Assembly (NCBI GenBank): GCA_902540265.1
Contig: CACBLW010000007.1
Coordinates: forward strand, 21,465-85,464
DNA from: an uncultured Alphaproteobacteria bacterium
Lineage (GTDB): Bacteria; Pseudomonadota; Alphaproteobacteria; HIMB59; GCA-002718135
Direction: 5' to 3'
DNA: 64,000 nt
Each line of letters begins with the position of its first letter. Within the stretch, counting starts at the first letter, position 1. The position numbers and the translations under genes were made by a program. The notes under the pieces are model-generated. The model saw nothing but the letters and a program-made list of their open reading frames with translations, was not told the DNA's origin and did not search any database. Positions 18,784 to 26,197 of this stretch are shown piece by piece.

Positions 18784-19274
18784 TAATTAAAACTACCTTT
18801 ATGTGTTTCAATAACTTTATTAATTTCATTCTCTGACAATTCTATATCTGTGATTTTTCCAACAGTCAGTTTTGTAATATTAGCTATTTCATTGTTAATA
18901 TTTTTCATTTGATCATCTTTACTTTTTAAAATTTCTTTTTCTGCATCAGAAACTTTTTTTTCTAAGTCTTTATCAAGTGAAGAAAGTTGAGAAGAAACAT
19001 CTTCTTGTAAAGCATTGATTGTTTCTTTAATTTTCTCATCTGTTTCTAGTTTAGCCTTATTGATTCGATCATTAATTTTTGTTTCAATTTCCATTGCCTG
19101 TTCTTGAAGCTCTTTTGCTGATGATAAATTTTCATCTATTTTATTTTGTCTTTTCTCTAAAACTGTAGCTATTCTTGGAAGAGATACTCTCCATAAAAAT
19201 ACAAATAGAAAAGTAAAGAATACAGCTAACCAAAAGAGCTGTGAAACAAAAAACTCTGGATTTAATTGAGGCAT
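18783..19274 (-). CDS. atpG: F0F1 ATP synthase subunit b'
   Basis: This 163-aa b' subunit has a short periplasmic start (MPQLNPEFFVSQLFWLAVFF), one membrane helix, then RVSLPRIATVLEKRQNKIDE leading into a coiled coil. The pattern P-x-I-x-x-V-L-E-x-R-x-x-x-I is shared by b' proteins. Its position between the c and b subunits fits the alphaproteobacterial order I-a-c-b'-b. The symbol atpG (atpF2) is used variably for b' in databases, so I would not rely on the name. Confidence 0.88.
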   Translation of the reverse strand: MPQLNPEFFVSQLFWLAVFFTFLFVFLWRVSLPRIATVLEKRQNKIDENLSSAKELQEQAMEIETKINDRINKAKLETDEKIKETINALQEDVSSQLSSLDKDLEKKVSDAEKEILKSKDDQMKNINNEIANITKLTVGKITDIELSENEINKVIETHKGSFN

Positions 19275-19291
19275 TAATTAATTATTGTGTT

Positions 19292-19516
19292 CTATCCAAA
19301 CAAAATAACTAACGCAATAACCAGCGCGAAAAGTGCAATCGCTTCAACTAATGCGAAACCTAACATTGTCATTGTAAAAACTTCACCTCTTGCTGCTGGA
19401 TTTCTTCCAACTGCTTGAATAAAAGATGAGAAAATATTCCCAATTCCAATACCTGATCCAATAACACCGATAACGGCTAAACCCGCTCCGATTACTTTTG
19501 CTGCTTCAATTTCCAT
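19292..19516 (-). CDS. atpE: F0F1 ATP synthase subunit c
   Basis: This 74-aa hairpin of two membrane helices forms the rotor ring. The first helix has the Gly motif GSGIGIGNIF, the polar loop is RNPAARG (38-44), and the proton-carrying carboxylate is Glu58 in GFALVEAIALF. The ion-binding region has no clear Na+ signature, so it is proton-type. A strong Shine-Dalgarno (GGAGG) precedes the ATG, in line with the higher dose needed for c. Confidence 0.96.
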   Translation of the reverse strand: MEIEAAKVIGAGLAVIGVIGSGIGIGNIFSSFIQAVGRNPAARGEVFTMTMLGFALVEAIALFALVIALVILFG

Positions 19517-19533
19517 AAGTCCTCCTATTTTAA

Positions 19534-20268
19534 TTAATGTAAATGATAAGCATCGTTAATATATAAACACGTCAGTATTGCAAACACATATGCCTGCAAA
19601 AAAGCAATTAAAATTTCTAATCCTGTTAAAGCTACAATGAAAGCTAAAGGAAAAACTCCAGTAAAAAATGGCATGGAAACGACAAAACCCGCAAATACTT
19701 TTAGTAATGTGTGACCAGCTAGCATGTTTGCAAATAATCTAACTGATAAACTTATAGGTCTTGATAAATAAGAAATTACTTCAATAGGAATAAGCAGTGG
19801 ATGCATGTAAAATGGTACACCCGGTATATAAAAGAATGTAAAAAATTTAATGCCATGGTTAATAAATCCAAGAATAGTTACTCCAATAAATACAATTGCA
19901 GCTAACGCAAATGTAACTATGATATGGCTAGTGAAAGTAAATTGGTATGGTATCATACCAACCATATTTCCAATTAATACAAACATGAATAACGAGAAAA
20001 CAAATGGGAAATACCTTTTCCCATTATCTCCAACTGTATCAGAGAGAAGCTGGGCAATAAAATTATACATCAATTCTGAGATAAGCTGCATCCTAGAAGG
20101 GATGATGGATCTTGTATTAACTGTTAAAGTTAAAAAAAGAGTAATTACTAAAACAGTGATGAGCATCGCAAAAGATGAATTTGTAAATGAAATGTTATAG
20201 CCACCAAGTTCAATATTAGATATTGGATCTATTTCGAACTGTTTTAGGGGACTATCTTTTGCGGCCAT
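19534..20268 (-). CDS. atpB: F0F1 ATP synthase subunit a
   Basis: This 244-aa stator channel protein has five or six membrane helices. The essential arginine lies in SLSVRLFANMLAGHTLL, and the later helix ends FLQAYVFAILTCLYINDAYHLH, the usual C-terminus. The start MAAKDSPLKQFEIDPI matches alphaproteobacterial AtpB. It lies between atpI and atpE with gaps of about 20 bp. Confidence 0.96.
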   Translation of the reverse strand: MAAKDSPLKQFEIDPISNIELGGYNISFTNSSFAMLITVLVITLFLTLTVNTRSIIPSRMQLISELMYNFIAQLLSDTVGDNGKRYFPFVFSLFMFVLIGNMVGMIPYQFTFTSHIIVTFALAAIVFIGVTILGFINHGIKFFTFFYIPGVPFYMHPLLIPIEVISYLSRPISLSVRLFANMLAGHTLLKVFAGFVVSMPFFTGVFPLAFIVALTGLEILIAFLQAYVFAILTCLYINDAYHLH

Positions 20269-20289
20269 TATTGTTATTGAATATTAAAA

Positions 20290-20577
20290 TTACCTTTGCT
20301 TTTCAATGCGACGCATTACACGATAAACGTTCAAAAATCCAGCTAATGCGCCAAATATAAAGAAAATAATCAACCCTATCGGTTTAGTATTAAAGTAATT
20401 ATCCACAATAAGCCCAATTCCAACTCCAACAACTAGTGCAGCTATAATTTCTGTACTAATTTTAAAACCAAATCCAGCACCACTTTCTTTTTTTTTAATA
20501 TTAGGTTCTTTATTTTGATTATCTAAATTATCAATTTTTTTACCTAATTCTTCTAAATTTTTATTTTTATAATTCAT
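20290..20577 (-). CDS. atpI: AtpI/AtpZ-type ATP synthase assembly protein
   Basis: This 95-aa protein has a charged N-terminal half (NLEELGKKIDNLDNQNKEP) and two membrane helices: EIIAALVVGVGIGLIVDNYF and GLIIFFIFGALAGFLNVYR. This is the AtpI family, which helps c-ring assembly or Mg2+ supply. Its first codons overlap the smc stop by 11 bp, so its translation is probably coupled to smc. The linkage smc-atpI-atpB is unusual enough to help in taxonomic placement. Confidence 0.88.
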   Translation of the reverse strand: MNYKNKNLEELGKKIDNLDNQNKEPNIKKKESGAGFGFKISTEIIAALVVGVGIGLIVDNYFNTKPIGLIIFFIFGALAGFLNVYRVMRRIEKQR

Positions 20578-23215
20578 TTGTAGTATCTTGCTCTTTTATC
20601 TCTATTGCTTTTTCAAGATCAACAGAAACTAATTGTGATACACCTTTCTCAGGCATGGTAACACCAAATAATCTATTTACTCTTGCCATTGTCATTCTAT
20701 GATGAGTTATAACTAAGAATTTTGTTGAAGAAGTTTTAGCTATTTCCTCTACTAAGGAACAAAATCTATCAACATTAGTATCATCTAATGGAGCATCAAC
20801 CTCATCGAGTACACAAATTGGAGCTGGGTTTGATAAAAATACAGCAAATAATAATGATAATGCTGTAAGAGCTTGCTCACCACCAGAAAGTAAATTTAGA
20901 TTTTGTAATTTTTTTCCAGGAGGGCTAGCAAATATTTCTAAACCAGCTTGAAGAGGATCTGATTCATCTGTAAACTTCAGATAAGCCTTGCCACCACCAA
21001 ACAACCTTGTAAATAATTTTTGAAAATTTTCATTCACTATTCCATATGCAGCAAGTAAACGTTGTCTACCTTCTGTATTAAGTGAATCAATTGCTTCTCT
21101 TAGTTTTGCAATTGCACTTAAAAGGTCACTTTGATCTTTCTTTATCGTATTGACTTTTTCTTCTAAATCTTGAGATTCTTGTTCTGCAAGAAGATTAACA
21201 CCACCTAAACGTTCTTGCTCAGCAATTAGTCTTTCTAATTTTTTTTCTAAATCATCAGTATCTCCTAAAACTTTATTTGGATCGATTTCTCCAATATTGT
21301 AAAGTTCTTCTAGTTCTGCACTCAATCTTTCTTTTACTTGAGTAGCTAATAATTTAATTGCTTCATTAATTATATTAATTTGCCCTTCAGTCCTAATTCT
21401 TTCTTCCCTGAGTTCATTTAATTTAATTTCTTCCAGTTTTAATTTCTTATTAATCTCATTAGAATTTTGTTCAGTTTGACGAAGCTGCTCAGCTATTTGT
21501 TCATAAGAACTCTTATTCTCATCAATCAACTTTTGTATTTTTAATTTTTCACTTGATACATCGTCAGGAACGGATTGGAGATTAGATAATTCATTAATTA
21601 ATGTATTTTGCCTTGAATTCAGTTCTTCTATTCTTTGATTTGCTTTTGCAGAAATATCATTCCATTGTTTTTCCTCTGCACTTAATTGCTTTATTCTTCT
21701 ATTTTTTAATTGCTCCAATATTGCTTTAGTTGAATTATTTTGTTTACCTTTAGATACATACCCATCCCATCTCCAAATTTCTCCTAGTTTGCTGACTAAT
21801 ATCTGGCCTGGCTTTAAAGTTTTTTGAATTTCTAAAACATTTTCTTTATTCTCAATTAATCCAACAAACTCTAATTTCTTTTTCAAGTTATCCGGTGCTT
21901 TGATCAGAGAGGAAAATTTCGTAATTTCTGAATTAAAGGAAGAATCTTCTACATCTAATTTTCTCCAAAAAACACTTTGTTCTTCATCGATAGATGCAAT
22001 TAACTCATCTGAAAAAACTGCAGCAATTGCTTGCTCAAGACCATCTTCAAAGTCTAGATAATCAATAATTGGATTATTATTTTTTTTATTAGAAACATTT
22101 TTATTATTTAGATCATCATCAGTTTGAATAAAAAGATCACCTTGCTGTTTTAAAAGTATAGATTTTTCTTCCTGCACTCTTTCAAGATTTTGTTTTGCAT
22201 CTTCAAATAAAAATTTTTCTCTATCAATGTCATTTTTAATTTGTTCTATACGGATTTTTGTTTCGTCTACTGCAATATTCGCTCTTTCAATTTCTTTTTC
22301 TTGGTTTTCTAAACTAATAGAATATTTTTGCAGTTCAGCTGCAACCTTACTTTCTTGGAGTCTAAGGTTTGGAAGGCTTTCTTGAACTTTTTCAAATTCG
22401 ACATTTATTTGTGCAACAACTTGTGTTTGGTCATTTACAACATTTGTTTCAGATTGAATTTTTTCATTAGCATTTTTTAATTTATCTTTTTCATCAATCC
22501 ATTTTTTATAAAATAATCTAGCTCTTGCTTTTGTAATATCTTTTTGGATGTACTTATATCTTTCAGCTTGTTTTGATTGTTTCTTTAATATTGTTAATTG
22601 TTCATCTTGTGCTTTCAATACGTCTTTTACACGCTCTAAATTATTTTCAGTAGCATTTAATCGTAATTCAGCTTCGTGTCGTCTTGAATGTAGGCCTGTA
22701 ATTCCTGCAGCTTCTTCAAGCAAAGTTCTTCTTTGCTCAGGCTTAGCGGCTATAATCGCACCAACTCTACCTTGACTAACCATCGATGTTGAACGAGCAC
22801 CTGTTGCTGCATCAGCAAATAGCAATTGCACATCCTTTAATCGCACCTCCTTGCCATTAACTCTATATTCTGAGCCTTCACCTCGCCATATTCTTCTAGT
22901 GACTTCAATAGTATCATTTTCATTGAAAATACTTGGTGCTTTTCTTGCTTTATTATCTAAATCTATTGTAACCTCGGCAATATCCCATGCCGGTCTATCA
23001 TCTGTTCCATTAAAGATAACATCGTCTAATTCGCTTCCTCTCATTTGTTTTGGCGAAAGCTCACCCATAACGAATCTAAAAGCTTCAACGAGATTGGATT
23101 TACCACATCCATTTGGCCCCACAATACCTGTCAAACCATTTTCAATTAAAATTTCAGTTGGTTCAACAAAAGACTTAAAGCCTTTGACTTTAAGGGTCCT
23201 AAAATTAATCATCAA
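20567..23215 (-). CDS. smc: Chromosome segregation protein SMC, short form
   Basis: This 882-aa SMC ATPase is well below the usual 1150-1200 aa. The N-terminal head has Walker A GPNGCGKSNLVEA; the C-terminal head has signature LLSGGEQALTALSLLF and Walker B ICVLDEVDAPLDD. A hinge-like globular region is visible in the middle (FEDGLEQAIAAVFSDE to WRWDGYVSKGK). All functional modules are present, so the missing length is in the coiled-coil arms. SMC dimers organise and separate chromosomes. It is followed by atpI (overlap) and preceded at a distance of 0 bp by a DsbA-like gene. Confidence 0.93.
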   Translation of the reverse strand: MMINFRTLKVKGFKSFVEPTEILIENGLTGIVGPNGCGKSNLVEAFRFVMGELSPKQMRGSELDDVIFNGTDDRPAWDIAEVTIDLDNKARKAPSIFNENDTIEVTRRIWRGEGSEYRVNGKEVRLKDVQLLFADAATGARSTSMVSQGRVGAIIAAKPEQRRTLLEEAAGITGLHSRRHEAELRLNATENNLERVKDVLKAQDEQLTILKKQSKQAERYKYIQKDITKARARLFYKKWIDEKDKLKNANEKIQSETNVVNDQTQVVAQINVEFEKVQESLPNLRLQESKVAAELQKYSISLENQEKEIERANIAVDETKIRIEQIKNDIDREKFLFEDAKQNLERVQEEKSILLKQQGDLFIQTDDDLNNKNVSNKKNNNPIIDYLDFEDGLEQAIAAVFSDELIASIDEEQSVFWRKLDVEDSSFNSEITKFSSLIKAPDNLKKKLEFVGLIENKENVLEIQKTLKPGQILVSKLGEIWRWDGYVSKGKQNNSTKAILEQLKNRRIKQLSAEEKQWNDISAKANQRIEELNSRQNTLINELSNLQSVPDDVSSEKLKIQKLIDENKSSYEQIAEQLRQTEQNSNEINKKLKLEEIKLNELREERIRTEGQINIINEAIKLLATQVKERLSAELEELYNIGEIDPNKVLGDTDDLEKKLERLIAEQERLGGVNLLAEQESQDLEEKVNTIKKDQSDLLSAIAKLREAIDSLNTEGRQRLLAAYGIVNENFQKLFTRLFGGGKAYLKFTDESDPLQAGLEIFASPPGKKLQNLNLLSGGEQALTALSLLFAVFLSNPAPICVLDEVDAPLDDTNVDRFCSLVEEIAKTSSTKFLVITHHRMTMARVNRLFGVTMPEKGVSQLVSVDLEKAIEIKEQDTTNEL

Positions 23216-23827
23216 CTATTGTGATAATATTTTATCGATGATTTGTCTAAACTCTTTTATGTTTTTATTCCCTGAATAAAGTACTCCATTAATAATAAAT
23301 GAAGGGGTGGAACCTATTTTATATTCTCTCTGAGCTTCCATTACACCCTCAAGTAATTGATTCTCTAATTCAACATTACTTAAACATGCATCAAAGTCCT
23401 CTTGCTGCATACCGCCACTTTGCATTATTTTGTATAACTCAGATTTTGTTTTAGAATGATCTCTATTAACCCAATTATTTTGAAGTTTATAAAGCCCATT
23501 CATATAATCGTATCTTACATCTTCTGGGACGCATCTTAAAATCATACTTCCAGCAAGAGCTGGATAATTAAATGGGAAATCCCGAAAAATAAACTTTACT
23601 GTACCAGTATCAATAAACTCTTTTTTTAAATCTTCTAGGGTATCATTATGAAAATCTGCACAGTGACTACAAGACATTGAAGCATATTCTATAATTGTGA
23701 TTGGGGCATTGTCTTCCCCAATATAAAAATCATTATCTTTAACCTCTAGTATTGAGTTTTCAGCTGCTTTGGAATTAACAAAAAGTAGTGATAATATAAT
23801 AGAAATAAATAAAATTTTAATTTTCAT
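23216..23827 (-). CDS. DsbA-family periplasmic thioredoxin-like protein
   Basis: This 203-aa exported oxidoreductase has a signal peptide (MKIKILFISIILSLLFVNSKA), a C-x-x-C active site in SMSCSHCADFH, FRDFPFNYPA, and a cis-Pro loop STPSFIING. DsbA-family thioredoxins introduce or isomerise disulfides; this subgroup (Thioredoxin_4) lies beside smc in many alphaproteobacteria. Two further cysteines (RCVPED and DACLSN) lie in the helical insert. The stop directly abuts the smc start, and the gene shares one base with the DciA-like gene upstream. Confidence 0.9.
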   Translation of the reverse strand: MKIKILFISIILSLLFVNSKAAENSILEVKDNDFYIGEDNAPITIIEYASMSCSHCADFHNDTLEDLKKEFIDTGTVKFIFRDFPFNYPALAGSMILRCVPEDVRYDYMNGLYKLQNNWVNRDHSKTKSELYKIMQSGGMQQEDFDACLSNVELENQLLEGVMEAQREYKIGSTPSFIINGVLYSGNKNIKEFRQIIDKILSQ

Positions 23828-24342
23828 TATTTGTCCTCAGTTGTAATTTTATTACCTAAATTTAATAGTGATTTTTTTAAATCGGAATTTTGAAATTCTT
23901 TAACGTTTTGCTTAACAAATTCTATGTCATCTTTATCTATTTGTTTTTTCTTAGTTTGTTTCATATGAGTATACTTAGGTATGTAATTTTGATGAATTCT
24001 CAAGTCTATTATAGCTTTATAACCAAAATAAGTATTAATTTTTTCAATTATAGTATCCTTAAAGTGTTGAAATTCAATTGCTGCGGCTGGGGCAACACTC
24101 ACATTTAGATAATTTTTATATACTGTTTCACCTACATCGTTTTCAAAATCACGTACCCTTGAAACATTTAAAGGCTCTGAATATTCTTTAAAATAACTAC
24201 CAGCAATTTCAGGCCATTTGGAGTTAATTATAAATTCTGTTCGATTATATTTAGAGGAAAATTTTCTATTAACCTTCCTAAGAGTATCGCCAATAGATTG
24301 TGGAACAAATGTTCTTTTTTGCTTTATATTTTTTTTGTCCAT
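23827..24342 (-). CDS. DUF721 / DciA-like protein
   Basis: I place the start at the ATG at 24340-24342, giving 171 aa beginning MDKKNIKQKRTFVPQSIGD; upstream in-frame codons would run into mutY's start. The domain pattern is SIGDTLRKVNRKFSSKY, FIINSKWPEIAGSYFKEYSEP and YLNVSVAPAAAIEFQHFKD, matching DUF721. Members related to DciA help load the replicative helicase in bacteria without DnaC, but this short alphaproteobacterial form is not characterised to my knowledge. It is divergent from mutY, with 39 bp between the starts. Confidence 0.78.
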   Translation of the reverse strand: MDKKNIKQKRTFVPQSIGDTLRKVNRKFSSKYNRTEFIINSKWPEIAGSYFKEYSEPLNVSRVRDFENDVGETVYKNYLNVSVAPAAAIEFQHFKDTIIEKINTYFGYKAIIDLRIHQNYIPKYTHMKQTKKKQIDKDDIEFVKQNVKEFQNSDLKKSLLNLGNKITTEDK

Positions 24343-24381
24343 ATGCATAAATAATTTATAGTACCTAAATATGAAAGCAAT

Positions 24382-25431
24382 ATGTTTAAACACGAAACAC
24401 AAGTAATAAAGTTTTTGCTTCAATGGTATTCAGTGAATGCCAGAAATTTACCATGGCGAAAGAAAAATACTCTCAATTTACCTGATCCATACTTTGTATT
24501 TGTAAGTGAGTATATGCTCCAACAAACAACAGTAAATACCGTAAAAAATAAATTTAATGATTTTATTTTAAAATGGCCTTCACTAAATAAATTAGCGCAA
24601 ACTTCAGAACCAAATATTTTAAAGTTCTGGTCAGGCCTTGGTTATTATTCAAGAGCAAGAAATTTATTAAGGTCTGCAAAAATAATTAATAAAAATTTTA
24701 AAAATAATATACCCAAAACTTACGACGAACTCATCCAACTTCCTGGTATTGGAGATTACACAGCAAAAGCAATTCTTGGAATAGGATATAATCAATCAGT
24801 TATGCCACTTGATGCTAATATTGAGAGAATTTTGGTTAGGTTATATGCTATCGATAAACCAATTAATAAAGTCAAAAATAAACTTAAAGATTTAGGAAAA
24901 AAATTCATCTCAGATAAATATTCTTCAAATTTAATTCAGTCTTTTATGGATTACGGATCAGAGATCTGTCTTCCAAGAAACCCCAAATGTAATATTTGTG
25001 GAATTAATAAATTTTGCCAATCATATAAAAAAAATCTACAGCAAAAAATTCCTTTAAAACTAAAAAAGAAAACTACTAAGCCTATAAAGTATACAAGAGC
25101 TTATGTAATTGTGAATGAAAAGAATGAAATCCTTGTGCGAAGTAGACCAAATAAAGGAATGTTGGCTTCCATGCTTGAAGTACCAAATGATGTCTGGGTT
25201 AAAAATAAGAAATTATTAACCACTGATCAAGATATAAAAAAAATAAAAACAAAATTACAATCTAAAGGCTCATTTGAATATTCATTTAGTCATTTTGATT
25301 TAGAGACAGAAATTTTTTATGGCAATGTTAAAAAAGCAAAATTATCAAAAAGTAATTGGATAAAGAAATCTTCTTATTCTAGCTCTAGAATGCCAACCGT
25401 GATGAAAAAAATAGTAGATATAGCCGTATAA
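24382..25431 (+). CDS. mutY: A/G-specific adenine DNA glycosylase
   Basis: This 349-aa MutY removes adenine mispaired with 8-oxoguanine. Catalytic Glu43 is in SEYMLQQTTV; the helix-hairpin-helix is LPGIGDYTAKAI; the catalytic Asp is in MPLDANIERIL. The [4Fe-4S] loop C-x6-C-x2-C-x5-C (CLPRNPKCNICGINKFC) is intact. The C-terminal NUDIX-like domain that reads 8-oxoG spans about residues 225-345. It is divergent from the DciA-like gene and convergent with purQ, leaving a single base between the stop codons. Confidence 0.95.
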   Translation: MFKHETQVIKFLLQWYSVNARNLPWRKKNTLNLPDPYFVFVSEYMLQQTTVNTVKNKFNDFILKWPSLNKLAQTSEPNILKFWSGLGYYSRARNLLRSAKIINKNFKNNIPKTYDELIQLPGIGDYTAKAILGIGYNQSVMPLDANIERILVRLYAIDKPINKVKNKLKDLGKKFISDKYSSNLIQSFMDYGSEICLPRNPKCNICGINKFCQSYKKNLQQKIPLKLKKKTTKPIKYTRAYVIVNEKNEILVRSRPNKGMLASMLEVPNDVWVKNKKLLTTDQDIKKIKTKLQSKGSFEYSFSHFDLETEIFYGNVKKAKLSKSNWIKKSSYSSSRMPTVMKKIVDIAV

Positions 25432-25432
25432 T

Positions 25433-26197
25433 TTATGCAAAGAATTTTTTTGCGTTCATAAAAATTTTATATCCATCCCCAAATTTTTTTATGGTTTTAC
25501 TTTGCCAATTGGGAATATGATAATTATAAAATGCTCTTTCAGGATGAGGCATCATTGCAAGAACATTCCCATTTTGATTTGTTAGCGCAGCGATATCATC
25601 TTTAGATCCATTCGGATTAAAAGGAAATTGACCTTTTGCTAATTTTTTACGATGATTAATGTATTGCAAACCAATAAGGTCATTAGCTTTGATACTTTTT
25701 AGTACATTAATAGGTATCATAAATTGCCCTTCTTGATGTGCAACAGGCAAGTTCAGCGTACTAATATTTTTTAGCCATGGTGATTTATTATTACTTACTT
25801 TTACATCAACCCATCGACACTCATAGCTACCAGATTTATTTTCAATCAATGCTACTTCTGGATCTTTTTTATTTAGGCTTGGAACTAATCCAAGATTAAT
25901 TAATATTTGGCATCCATTACAAATACCTATGATTAATTTATCTTTTAATGAAAAATCTGTTAGTTGATCATACAAATTGGTCATAATTTTTTTCGCCATT
26001 GCATTTCCTGAACCTGTATCATCGCCATAAGAAAAACCACCAGGTATAGCGAATACTTGATAGTTATTAAGTTGTTTAGGATTTTGAATCAGATCATTAA
26101 TATGAATAATTTTTCCTTTAAATCCTACTACTTCAAAAGCATGTAGTGTTTCATTTTCACAATTAATACCATAACCTGATAAGACTAATACGTTCAT
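25433..26197 (-). CDS. purQ: FGAM synthase glutaminase subunit PurQ, long form
   Basis: This 254-aa class-I glutamine amidotransferase supplies ammonia to PurL. The nucleophile is in GICNGCQILINLGL, and the catalytic His/Glu lie in MMPHPERAF. The segment PGGFSYGDDTGSGNAMAKK and the length (about 25 aa over the common 220-230) fit the PurQ type that partners PurS-PurL fusions rather than the small PurQ usual in alphaproteobacteria. It overlaps purL by 4 bp, so the two subunits are translationally coupled. Confidence 0.92.
   Translation of the reverse strand: MNVLVLSGYGINCENETLHAFEVVGFKGKIIHINDLIQNPKQLNNYQVFAIPGGFSYGDDTGSGNAMAKKIMTNLYDQLTDFSLKDKLIIGICNGCQILINLGLVPSLNKKDPEVALIENKSGSYECRWVDVKVSNNKSPWLKNISTLNLPVAHQEGQFMIPINVLKSIKANDLIGLQYINHRKKLAKGQFPFNPNGSKDDIAALTNQNGNVLAMMPHPERAFYNYHIPNWQSKTIKKFGDGYKIFMNAKKFFA

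Noticed and set aside
19850..20200. 116-codon plus-strand frame inside atpB
   Set aside because: Shadow of a conserved gene, with no domain or ribosome-binding site.
22851..23279. 142-codon plus-strand frame over the smc start
   Set aside because: Antisense to the conserved Walker A region; no independent support.
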